From Scatonaster sp045598705 (lineage in GTDB: Bacteria; Bacillota; Clostridia; Saccharofermentanales; Saccharofermentanaceae): a stretch of 64,000 nucleotides of DNA. The stretch is taken from the NCBI GenBank assembly GCA_045598705.1, contig JAZLMM010000003.1:10536-74535 (forward strand), given 5' to 3'. Below, piece by piece: positions 26,042-33,668 of this stretch (position 1 is the first letter of the stretch; the number at the start of each line of letters is the position of its first letter). The notes beneath the pieces were generated by a model, which saw nothing but the letters and a program-made list of their open reading frames with translations, had not been told where the DNA came from and searched no databases. The translations under genes and the position numbers were made by a program.

Positions 26042-26655
26042 ACAAGAAAGAAAGAGCCAGACAAATTATTGTATATGCAATATATATATTGAGCATATGT
26101 TGCTTGCAGGTTTCATTTTCCAGTAACTTCAAGCTATTGGGGAGAACTTGTGATTTGATGCTGGTTTTTGTTGCTTTGGTTGGTTATCTTTTTGGAACTC
26201 TTGATGGTGTTGTGGTTGGAGCGATTGTAGGCGTTTTCCGTGATTATTTCTCCGGTACTGTTGTTACAGGCGTGAGTCGAGAGTCAATTTCTTTACTTGG
26301 AGTCGGCATGCTGGCTTTCTTCTATATTGGATTAATTGCATCATTATTATTTAGGAAAAGATTCCATCGGAAGCATTCACTTGGCATCATTCAGGTCGCA
26401 CTCGTTTCTGTTTTCTACTATACAATTTGTCACATTGTTGCTTTTGTTTGCTTAAGTGTGTCTGGAAATCTGGTTGAATACCATTCTTTGAGATATATAG
26501 CTTTCTCTAGTATTTGCCCGCAGACTCTTATCAATGTTGTTGGTTCGATTCCAATGTTGTTGTTGCTCCGATTTGCTGGCCCTTATCGAAAAGGCGTTCG
26601 TTCAAGTCTTGTTGATGGATATAGTGTGGAGGATCGTAAATGGCAAAGCATCTAG
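26038..26655 (+). CDS. mreD: Rod-shape-determining protein MreD
   Basis: MreD is a small integral membrane partner of MreC. The 205-residue product has about six membrane helices and typical features: YILSICCLQVSF, then DLMLVFVALVGYLFGTLDGVVVGAIVGVFRDYFSG. Its start overlaps the mreC stop (ATGA) and its end overlaps the PBP2 gene by 16 bases, showing a tightly packed elongasome operon. Confidence 0.9.
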   Translation: MNKKERARQIIVYAIYILSICCLQVSFSSNFKLLGRTCDLMLVFVALVGYLFGTLDGVVVGAIVGVFRDYFSGTVVTGVSRESISLLGVGMLAFFYIGLIASLLFRKRFHRKHSLGIIQVALVSVFYYTICHIVAFVCLSVSGNLVEYHSLRYIAFSSICPQTLINVVGSIPMLLLLRFAGPYRKGVRSSLVDGYSVEDRKWQSI

Positions 26656-29036
26656 ATGATGATAATTTATATGTTTTTGATGAAGACCATAATTCCAAGG
26701 CACAGGTAACAAGTTCGAATGATTTTGGAAGTAGACTTTTTGAGTTTTTTACGAGCCGTTATTTTGTTTTGGGCTTGATATTCTGCGTATTTGGTTTCCT
26801 TATTCTTGTAAAAACAGTTTCACTTCAATTTTCAGACGAGTCGAAGAAAATTTCTGCGAGTTCTGTAGGTGTTTCGCATCAGTATGCCGTTCCTGCTCCT
26901 CGTGGAGATATTATTGATTGCAATGGACGTGTGATTGCTACAAGTCAGGAGATTAATGTCTTAATGATTGCAAATTCTGGCTTAGAAGACGAGAAGTTAA
27001 ATGAGATTTGCTTGGAACTATCTTATCTATTCGATGAATACAATTGCGTTCCTGAAGCGGATTTAGATGACTATTTCGCGATGGAACCGTATCAATTTCT
27101 GAAGACGGATGAAGAAATCGCTTTGTGGCAGACAAACCGTAATCTCTTTGCATTGCAAGAACCTACGATTAATACGGTTGTTACCTATTCGGATAACTAT
27201 GTGAAGAACGATCCGAAAATTTTCTTCTTGTACTTGAGAAGAAAGTTCGCTGTGGATGAAAACTATAACGAGAATGAAGCATATCGAATTATCAAAATGC
27301 GCTATCAGATCTATACGGAAAACTGGGCTTTTCAGACAGGTACGCCTGTTTTGATTGCTAAAGATGTTCCAGAGGAATTGATACGTATTCTTCTAGAACA
27401 GAATTATCACTATATGGGAATCCTTGCAAACAAAGAATATAGAAGAGTCTATACGCCGCTTGCAAAGATTTCTTCGCATGTTACCGGCTACGTTGGCCAG
27501 ATTTCTCAGAGTAATCTGACAGAGTTGGCGTCTGTTGGATATCAAGCATCGGATATTGTTGGTAAATCAGGCGTTGAGTACCAGATGGACCGATATCTCC
27601 ATGGACAATATGGGGAAAAGCCCTATAATATTTGGACTTCGGACGAAGATGCAGGGATTTTCTTTGATTCTAATCTTGGAATTGACCCTGTTCCGGGTGC
27701 AACGGTTGAACTTACCATCGATTCGAATATTCAACAGGTTGGCATTGAGGCAATCAAAGATTACATCGCGGCAGCCATTCGAGAAGAAGAGATTAATCCT
27801 AAAGGATATAAGACTGCGTCGGCAGGTGCATTCGTAGTGATGAATGTGAAGAATGGTGAAATCGTGGCAATGGGTTCATATCCTGATTATGACCCCAATG
27901 ATTTCGTTCTTTCCATGGAAGGAGATGCACAGGCAAAAGCACAAGTTAAATACTATCTTGGTGTAGCAGAATATCAAGACCAAGCTAAACTTGATAAGCC
28001 ACTATTTAATCGTGCAATTGCTCAACCATACGCACCGGGATCTACTTTTAAGATGGTTACAGCGTTAGCTGCACTGGATTGTGGAGTAATCTCACCTGAA
28101 AATAGTGAAGTTGTATGTGTGAGCCCAACCGACTTTGGTGGTATGCCCTGGAAGTGTTTGGAACGTCCGGATACAGGTCATGGTTTGCTTGATTTAACAT
28201 CAGGACTTGCTACATCTTGTAATATCTATTTTGCATCAATTGGCGTAGATACGACAATCAATGAGATAGATCGCATTGGAAAATCGCTTGGACTTGGTGA
28301 AAAAACAGGTGTAGACCTTCCTGGTGAAGTTCCTGGTACAAGAGCGAATCGTATAAATAAGAGATTGTTACGACAGAATATTACGGATGAAGACAAGGAC
28401 TGGCATGTAGCGGATACCGCTCAAGCGGCAATTGGACAGTTCGATAATGAGTTTACGGTCATTCAGCTTGCTAGATATACTGGTGCAATTGCAACCAATT
28501 CACTTGTAACACCGCATGTCGTCAAACGCGTTATAGCTGAAGATGGTTCAATACTGTATACAGGCCCTACGACAGCGATTCCTTGTGGCTTTGATCAGTC
28601 TTATCTTGATGCCATTCACCTTGGAATGCGTGCTGTTGTTACAAGTAGCCAGGGTACTGCGCATAACGTATTTAGCGATTTCCCAATACCTGTTGCTTGT
28701 AAGACGGGTACTGCAGAAACAGGTTTTGAAGAAATTAAGAAAGAGTATTCCAATGGACTATTTGTATGTTATGCGCCAGCGGATGATCCTGAGATTTGTA
28801 TTGCTCTTTGTATTGAGAAAGGTGAGTGGGGCTCCTATACAAGTGACATTGCGAAGAAACTTCTGATGGCGTATTTTGACATTTCTGATCCGAAAGAGAA
28901 TGCTCCAGTCGAATCAAATCCAGTTATTGGTGATGAGTATCCAGAATCTGAATCGGAATCTTCTGATGAAGTACAAAATTCGGATGGAACGACGAACGAT
29001 ACTGGAGAACATAGTAATTCGAATGATGATGAATAG
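26640..29036 (+). CDS. mrdA: Penicillin-binding protein 2, elongation transpeptidase
   Basis: This class B PBP cross-links peptidoglycan during side-wall growth. The 798-residue product has a cytoplasmic tail, one membrane helix (about 40-62) and the PBP dimerisation domain beginning with PAPRGDIIDCNGRVIA. Its transpeptidase domain carries SxxK as STFK (Ser 468), SxN as SCN (526-528) and KTGT (688-691). A Ser/Glu/Asp-rich tail of about 50 residues follows. PGEVPG and HVADTAQAAIGQ are also typical. It is longer than the usual 600-700 residues because of insertions in the N-terminal half. It follows mreC-mreD; no rodA or min genes are next to it. Confidence 0.94.
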   Translation: MAKHLDDDNLYVFDEDHNSKAQVTSSNDFGSRLFEFFTSRYFVLGLIFCVFGFLILVKTVSLQFSDESKKISASSVGVSHQYAVPAPRGDIIDCNGRVIATSQEINVLMIANSGLEDEKLNEICLELSYLFDEYNCVPEADLDDYFAMEPYQFLKTDEEIALWQTNRNLFALQEPTINTVVTYSDNYVKNDPKIFFLYLRRKFAVDENYNENEAYRIIKMRYQIYTENWAFQTGTPVLIAKDVPEELIRILLEQNYHYMGILANKEYRRVYTPLAKISSHVTGYVGQISQSNLTELASVGYQASDIVGKSGVEYQMDRYLHGQYGEKPYNIWTSDEDAGIFFDSNLGIDPVPGATVELTIDSNIQQVGIEAIKDYIAAAIREEEINPKGYKTASAGAFVVMNVKNGEIVAMGSYPDYDPNDFVLSMEGDAQAKAQVKYYLGVAEYQDQAKLDKPLFNRAIAQPYAPGSTFKMVTALAALDCGVISPENSEVVCVSPTDFGGMPWKCLERPDTGHGLLDLTSGLATSCNIYFASIGVDTTINEIDRIGKSLGLGEKTGVDLPGEVPGTRANRINKRLLRQNITDEDKDWHVADTAQAAIGQFDNEFTVIQLARYTGAIATNSLVTPHVVKRVIAEDGSILYTGPTTAIPCGFDQSYLDAIHLGMRAVVTSSQGTAHNVFSDFPIPVACKTGTAETGFEEIKKEYSNGLFVCYAPADDPEICIALCIEKGEWGSYTSDIAKKLLMAYFDISDPKENAPVESNPVIGDEYPESESESSDEVQNSDGTTNDTGEHSNSNDDE

Positions 29037-29086
29037 GGCATTTGAGCACTTTTCAAGATTATTTTATGCAATTTGATAAATTTCTG

Positions 29087-29115
29087 TTGAAGTTTTAGCT
29101 TTCTATTAGTAGAAT
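29087..29115 (+). promoter_or_regulatory. Promoter of the MgsA-like gene
   Basis: TTGAAG (29087-29092), a 17-base spacer and TAGAAT (29110-29115) lie 29 bases before the start. Confidence 0.5.
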
Positions 29116-29144
29116 ATACATATATGTTCCTGGGAGGCAGTGTC

Positions 29145-29546
29145 ATGAAGATTGTTATTATGGCTGATAATCGCAAGAATGAGTTACTGGTGAATTTCTG
29201 TATTGCGTATCGACAACTTCTTGCTAAGCATACTTTGATTTCACTTCACAATACTGCGACATTGCTAGAATCAGCTGCTGATTTGAAAGTTGTTGGCCTT
29301 TCTACTGACTATTCTGGTGGGTTTGACCAACTTGCTTCACGCGCTGAGTATAATGAGATCGACTGTGTGATCTATCTTCGTGATACTCAACTTGCTAACT
29401 ATAATGAGATTAACCCTCTTTTAAAAGCTTGTGATTACAACAGTATTCCGTATGCAACGAATTTGGCAAGTGCTGAGATTCTTGTTCTCGCGGTTGATCG
29501 TGGCGATCTTGATTGGCGTGACTTGGTTCGTGATAATACGTTCTAA
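29145..29546 (+). CDS. Degenerate methylglyoxal synthase-like protein
   Basis: The 133-residue product aligns along its length with methylglyoxal synthase (MgsA), which converts dihydroxyacetone phosphate to methylglyoxal. Shared features are the MKI start, VNFCIAYRQLLAKH, ATNLASAEILVLAVDRGDLDWRDLV and YLRD. The catalytic and phosphate-binding motifs are altered: AHD becomes ADN, TGTTG becomes LHNTA, GGDQQ becomes GGFDQ, and PHxPD becomes NYNEIN with two residues lost. It is therefore probably not a working MgsA and may bind another ligand. ATG 29145 follows GGGAGG (29132-29137). The adjacent downstream gene is an MBL hydrolase of the glyoxalase II type. Confidence 0.82.
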   Translation: MKIVIMADNRKNELLVNFCIAYRQLLAKHTLISLHNTATLLESAADLKVVGLSTDYSGGFDQLASRAEYNEIDCVIYLRDTQLANYNEINPLLKACDYNSIPYATNLASAEILVLAVDRGDLDWRDLVRDNTF

Positions 29547-29551
29547 TTGAG

Positions 29552-30181
29552 ATGCGTGTACTATCTTTTCCTTACGGTATTTTTCAGGCGAATATGTATG
29601 TCCTGATTTTTCAGGATGAGGCATTGATTATTGACCCGTGTACGAAGTGGGAGAGAACGTCTATATCTGATGTACAAGTGAAGTCCATATTATGTACCCA
29701 TGGGCATTTTGATCATGTTAGTCGTGCAGATGTTTTGACATCTGCTTTTGGCTGTCCGATATATATATCTTCTGAAGATCTTCCAATGTTTTCAGATGCT
29801 CAGTTAAACTGTAGTGCGACATTTGGTTTGAATCAGACTGTAAATTCAAAAGCCAATGTCTTTGCGCAGAAAGTATATCAAGCAAAGGATTTAGGAATTT
29901 CCAGAGAAGATTTTACTATGGAAATTATCGCTACTCCGGGTCATACAGATGGGTCGGTTTGTTTTCTTTTTCATTTTTATGATGGTGATCACGCTTTATT
30001 TACCGGTGATATGCTTTTTTCCGGAAGCGTCGGGCGTACAGATTTAGGTGGAAGTGATCAGCAAATGCTTCATTCTATAGAATTACTTAAGAAACTGGAC
30101 GATGACTTAGTATGTTATCCGGGTCATGGTCCAATGACTGTGCTTGGACGTGAGAAGCGTACAAATCCTTTCTTCAACTGA
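29552..30181 (+). CDS. MBL-fold metallo-hydrolase (glyoxalase II-like)
   Basis: The 209-residue product has the YcbL/glyoxalase II-like plan: an N-terminal FQANMYVLIF, metal-binding THGHFDHV (HxHxDH, near 49-56), TPGHTDGSVCFLF (third metal His), FTGDMLFSGSVGRTDLGGSD (bridging Asp) and CYPGHGPMT (last His). All metal ligands are present, so it should be an active zinc or iron hydrolase of a thioester or similar substrate. It follows the MgsA-like gene by 5 bases. Since that protein appears inactive, a methylglyoxal-detoxification reading of the pair is doubtful. The start ATG 29552 has only a weak ribosome site (TTGAG). Confidence 0.87.
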   Translation: MRVLSFPYGIFQANMYVLIFQDEALIIDPCTKWERTSISDVQVKSILCTHGHFDHVSRADVLTSAFGCPIYISSEDLPMFSDAQLNCSATFGLNQTVNSKANVFAQKVYQAKDLGISREDFTMEIIATPGHTDGSVCFLFHFYDGDHALFTGDMLFSGSVGRTDLGGSDQQMLHSIELLKKLDDDLVCYPGHGPMTVLGREKRTNPFFN

Positions 30182-30198
30182 ATGAATGCTATTTGTTT

Positions 30199-30272
30199 TT
30201 CGACATATGAAGTTCGTTTGTCGAAATTTAGTCTTCGAAAATCATGATATGTAAACACCTTCTTGCTATATT
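30199..30272 (+). promoter_or_regulatory. Control region of the Tad-like operon with Spo0A-like boxes
   Basis: TTCGACA (30199-30205) and TGTCGAA (30219-30225) lie upstream of extended -10 TGCTATATT (30264-30272). The distance from the second box to the -10 hexamer (48 bases) is the same as at comEC. No -35 is seen, which fits activator dependence. SD and start follow directly. Confidence 0.6.
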
Positions 30273-30291
30273 AGCGGTGGAGGTGATCTTT

Positions 30292-30564
30292 ATGCATACG
30301 ATTCAAACATCAATCGTTTTTTCAACTGTTCTCATTTTTATCTGTTCTTGTATCTCGCTTGGACCAAGACTATATAATCGTACGGCGAGTATCGCAAGAT
30401 TGTCGGTTCAAGCGCAGGATGAAAGTAACCGGAAAGACGCAATATTTGAAATGCGCGAAATCGAAGCTCAGATGAATGAGTGGGAACTTGAAGTTGGTTG
30501 TCCAGAGAAAGCTTATCGTCTTAGCAAAGGAATTCATGACTCTCTCTTGATTATTAAGAAGTGA
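30292..30564 (+). CDS. Small TadE/pseudopilin-like membrane protein
   Basis: The 90-residue product starts MHTIQTSIVFSTVLIFICSC, an N-terminal hydrophobic helix with only a very short leader. It is followed by a basic/polar region and a Glu-rich helix (REIEAQMNEWELEV), a layout like short TadE-type pseudopilins. ATG 30292 has a perfect GGAGGTGAT site at 30279-30287; a longer in-frame start at 30244 is unsupported. It heads a three-gene set with two other single-helix envelope proteins. I infer a Tad/Flp-like or secreted-appendage role; the family match is weak. Confidence 0.6.
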   Translation: MHTIQTSIVFSTVLIFICSCISLGPRLYNRTASIARLSVQAQDESNRKDAIFEMREIEAQMNEWELEVGCPEKAYRLSKGIHDSLLIIKK

Positions 30565-30575
30565 GGTGAGTAGCG

Positions 30576-31961
30576 TTGAAAAGAAAATGGAATGGTCGAC
30601 ACGGAACAATTACGCTGTTTCTATGCATTATTCTTTCGGCATTAATTGTATTGGAGACAGTTTTTGTTGCGGGTTCCTATCGTAGGAAACAAGAGGTTGA
30701 ATTGACTGAGGCGGTATCTCATCAAGTAGAACAAATCCTATCGCAATTTGACCCAGATGCGCTGAATTGGTATGGCATCTATGGGATTCAGAGTGTAGAA
30801 GCTGAGCATGCTGTATTTGACAGGATGACAAGAGACTTAACCGATACATCTTTTAATTTTCGACTCGTTGATGAATTGAATGAAGAAGATTTAGAGCAAA
30901 GTATCATAGATTTTATGAAACTACGAGGGTTAGCTTTTGAGGGGAACATGTTTCTTGATCGAATAAATTACTCTTTGTCTTCTGTTGAAGCATTTTGTTC
31001 GGATTCGGATGTTTCAACATGGATGCCAGATTTTCAGAAGTATCTGACGGATAGAAGTGATTATAGTCCTACTTCCTTGGCTTTGCGTATCGCTTGTGAG
31101 GCCTCTGGCTTGGGGGATGATCTGGATCTCTTTGATGATTTCTCAGATAGCGTTGAAGATATGTGGGAGCGTGATTGTAGCGCGTCTTTGCAAGTTGGAG
31201 ATACATCTGCATTTGTATCCTTGTTTGAACCCTCTGGTATAGAGAGTGTCTCCAGAATGTTTGACCGTTTGATGGACGCAGATCTTCCATCATCTGCGGA
31301 ACGATTACTGCTTAATGAATATGCTGCTTTTTCGTTTGATTCTCGTATTGATGCATATGAATCAGAAGATGGAGAAGAGAGCAATATTCTTGGCGTTCCC
31401 TTTTCCGAGATTCATGACACGCCTTATTGTGACCTAGAGTATTTGTTAATTGGCTCAGACCAGAAATCGGTGAATAAGTTCATCTCGTTTGATGTGCTTC
31501 TTGGTACTAGATTACTATTGGATTTAAGTGCTTTTCTCATGGATGAGGCAAAAATGGAAATTGCATTTGGAATAGCCGAAGTAATGTCTATTCTTATAGC
31601 AATATGTTCATTGGGCTTTGTTATTATTGATCCGACAGTAATTCAATATACCATCATCTTTATGATGGCTTTTGTTCAGGCTGTAAAAGACTGCATAGAC
31701 TTGATTTCTGGTAAAAGCGTGACACTTTTCTATAACGATAAAGTTTCAGACTCTCTTGGGAAATTTTCGGAAACAGAATATCGAGACTATTATCGGATAT
31801 TTCTGCTTTTTGTTCCGGAAGAGACTTTGCTTAAGAGAATGAAAACTGTTATAGATCGAGACTGTGGAATACTCTATACCGGTGTTTCTGCAGAAGGAAC
31901 ACTGCGCGGAGATGCCTATCAAGTGAATAGGAGGTACGAACTATATGAGAAGGATTCGTAG
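30576..31961 (+). CDS. DUF5702-like Tad-locus envelope protein
   Basis: The 461-residue product begins with a basic stretch and GTITLFLCIILSALIVLE (membrane helix about 10-30). This resembles the KGSITVFL start of DUF5702 proteins, which accompany Tad pilus genes in Clostridia. An extracellular, acidic region follows (about 35-320), with two further hydrophobic stretches near 330-370 (IAEVMSILIAICSLGFVII and IIFMMAFVQAV). The sequence FDPDALNWYGIYGIQS after the first helix also fits the family. The start is TTG 30576 after GAGGTGAG. It overlaps the next gene by 17 bases. Confidence 0.6.
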   Translation: MKRKWNGRHGTITLFLCIILSALIVLETVFVAGSYRRKQEVELTEAVSHQVEQILSQFDPDALNWYGIYGIQSVEAEHAVFDRMTRDLTDTSFNFRLVDELNEEDLEQSIIDFMKLRGLAFEGNMFLDRINYSLSSVEAFCSDSDVSTWMPDFQKYLTDRSDYSPTSLALRIACEASGLGDDLDLFDDFSDSVEDMWERDCSASLQVGDTSAFVSLFEPSGIESVSRMFDRLMDADLPSSAERLLLNEYAAFSFDSRIDAYESEDGEESNILGVPFSEIHDTPYCDLEYLLIGSDQKSVNKFISFDVLLGTRLLLDLSAFLMDEAKMEIAFGIAEVMSILIAICSLGFVIIDPTVIQYTIIFMMAFVQAVKDCIDLISGKSVTLFYNDKVSDSLGKFSETEYRDYYRIFLLFVPEETLLKRMKTVIDRDCGILYTGVSAEGTLRGDAYQVNRRYELYEKDS

Positions 31962-32952
31962 TGCTGATCGGTATGGTTCAATTGTTCTCGAAGCATCGAT
32001 AAGCATATCAATTGTCATTCTTCTTCTTTGTGCGATGATCTCTTCAATCACCGTTGTGAATGCTGAGATATATATGCAACGAGCCACTGAAAATGTTGTT
32101 GCCGAATTGAACGCTACAATTCCATTCTTTTCTAACGGGTTCTCGTCTATCGATGATCTGCTCACTATATCAGATGAAGAAGAATCTGTTGATGCGGAGC
32201 GCTCATCCTTGAATCAAGTGATGAACGCATTCGGAAATGCGAGTGGTGAGGCGAAGAATATTGTCTCTTCGGCTACACTTGGACGTTATGTGCGTGATCG
32301 AATTCAGATTGAATACGATAAACTGATCAGTAATGGTTGGGTATATCAACATCTCGTATCGAATCTTTCTGTATATGTTGATCTGAATGCGGATGAACGT
32401 AGTATATACTTACACGTTTTCTATGATATAGGTGTGGGAGACTACTCTTTACAACGTGAGTATTGTACTTCAATTGCGATGTACTCGGAAATAAAGATAG
32501 ATGATAGTGCTTCGGAACAAAACCAATTAGAATCAGATGACGTTTGGGAGAAAGATAACTTTGAACGGGGAATCATAATTCGTGAAAAATATGGAGGTAA
32601 TCTGCCACATAACTATCCTGTTATCTGTTCTTTCGACGATGGACATGCACTTTCCGTCAAAAGTATTGATACGACTTCTCCTCAGTATCAAGTAGATCAA
32701 AGTCTTGAGAAGAAAATCAAATCATATATACGTGATTTGAGTCTTTTTGAAACATCTCAGTATGGAGATTACTCCATCAATCAAGGTGAAATTAAGAGTA
32801 AAACTTTAATTATCGTGATACCGGAGAATGGTTATGACTCGTGTGAGAATGTTCTCCACCGTTTAGAGGGGTATGCAAACGAACGAAATGTTGAAATGCG
32901 AGTAGAGAAATATGGTAATTCCCATAGATTCACAGATAGTACAGATGCGTAA
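31945..32952 (+). CDS. TadE/TadG-like pseudopilin
   Basis: The 335-residue product has a short basic leader and GSIVLEASISISIVILLLCAM (helix about 12-32). The G-S-x-V-x-E-A pattern, with Glu at the fifth position after Gly, is diagnostic of TadE-like pseudopilins processed by a prepilin peptidase. The rest is an extracellular domain with Asp/Glu-rich loops. AGGAGGT at 31929-31935 lies 9 bases from ATG 31945. The Tad ATPase, TadB/C and peptidase genes are not in the window, so the apparatus must be encoded elsewhere or the proteins serve another machine. Confidence 0.65.
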   Translation: MRRIRSADRYGSIVLEASISISIVILLLCAMISSITVVNAEIYMQRATENVVAELNATIPFFSNGFSSIDDLLTISDEEESVDAERSSLNQVMNAFGNASGEAKNIVSSATLGRYVRDRIQIEYDKLISNGWVYQHLVSNLSVYVDLNADERSIYLHVFYDIGVGDYSLQREYCTSIAMYSEIKIDDSASEQNQLESDDVWEKDNFERGIIIREKYGGNLPHNYPVICSFDDGHALSVKSIDTTSPQYQVDQSLEKKIKSYIRDLSLFETSQYGDYSINQGEIKSKTLIIVIPENGYDSCENVLHRLEGYANERNVEMRVEKYGNSHRFTDSTDA

Positions 32953-33019
32953 TGTGCTATATTTAATATCATAATTGTTCGATTTGCATATATTATATAT
33001 TATATAAAATAAAAAGTGG

Positions 33020-33048
33020 TTGTCACATTTGACTCCTTGCTGTATAGT
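33020..33048 (+). promoter_or_regulatory. Promoter of the secA operon
   Basis: TTGTCA (33020-33025), a 17-base spacer and TATAGT (33043-33048) lie 48 bases before the 33096 start. Upstream, 32960-33015 is a very AT-rich run (TATATTATATAT-like). Confidence 0.7.
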
Positions 33049-33095
33049 AGTACTGCTGATATTTTGACTATCTATGTGTATTCGGAGGATAAGAA

Positions 33096-33329
33096 TTGAA
33101 GCATAATAGCGAGCAAGTACGTGAAATAGGTGCCACGAGGCAATCTTCAGTAGGTGAGACGAAAGAACCTTCTATTGGAGATGTTCTTAGGAAAGCCAGG
33201 AAACAATTAGTGACTAAGCATATACTAATCGCAATTGTAGTAATACTGCTGATTACTTTCGGTGTTTTCTGTGCTGTGAATGGCTATTTTGAGCGCTTGA
33301 TAGATTATTTGATTGGATTGGCTGAGTGA
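33096..33329 (+). CDS. Small single-helix membrane protein upstream of yerC-secA
   Basis: I do not recognise this 77-residue protein. The first 48 residues are polar and basic, followed by one membrane helix (HILIAIVVILLITFGVFCA, about 49-67) and a short amphipathic end (YFERLIDYLIGLAE). The start is TTG 33096 with GGAGGAT about 8 bases upstream. It is first in the operon with the YerC-like regulator and secA, so it could be an accessory of secretion, but there is no direct evidence. Confidence 0.65.
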   Translation: MKHNSEQVREIGATRQSSVGETKEPSIGDVLRKARKQLVTKHILIAIVVILLITFGVFCAVNGYFERLIDYLIGLAE

Positions 33330-33336
33330 GGATATC

Positions 33337-33666
33337 GTGAACGATAAGTTGAAAGACAAACATATGGATGATTTGTTTGATGCGATTCTTACATTGGAGT
33401 CTCGTGAGGAATGTTATTCTTTGTTTGAGGACTTGTGTACAATTTCTGAGATCAAGTCGTTGGCTTCTCGCTTTCAAGTTGCAATTCTGCTTTCTAAGGG
33501 ATACACGTATACTGAGATATTTGAGATGACAGGTGTCAGCACGGCTACAATCAGTCGAGTCAAACGTTGCCTTGATTATGGCGCGGATGGCTATAAGACG
33601 GTGCTAGGCCGTATGGACTGGAAGGATGAACAGTCGAAAAATGGAGAAACGGAAGGAAAAGAGTAA
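33337..33666 (+). CDS. YerC/YecD-family TrpR-like DNA-binding protein
   Basis: The 109-residue product matches the YerC/YecD branch of the TrpR family: LFDAILTLESREECYSLFEDLCT, then IKSLASRFQVAILLSKGYTYTEI and the helix-turn-helix MTGVSTATISRVKRCL, ending in YGADGYKTVL. Members are small dimeric DNA-binding proteins whose targets are mostly unknown. I start at GTG 33337, preceded by GAGTGAGGAT; an in-frame TTG at 33313 lies inside the previous gene. It sits 2 bases upstream of secA, an unusual place, and may regulate this operon. Confidence 0.88.
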   Translation: MNDKLKDKHMDDLFDAILTLESREECYSLFEDLCTISEIKSLASRFQVAILLSKGYTYTEIFEMTGVSTATISRVKRCLDYGADGYKTVLGRMDWKDEQSKNGETEGKE

Positions 33667-33668
33667 AG

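Noticed and set aside
29145..30181. Reading the MgsA-like and MBL genes as a methylglyoxal bypass pair
   Set aside because: The MgsA-like protein has lost its catalytic motifs, so the pairing does not support methylglyoxal production.
32960..33015. AT-rich run considered as a replication origin or attachment site
   Set aside because: No DnaA boxes, iterons, tRNA 3' end or integrase are nearby; it is an ordinary AT-rich region upstream of a promoter.
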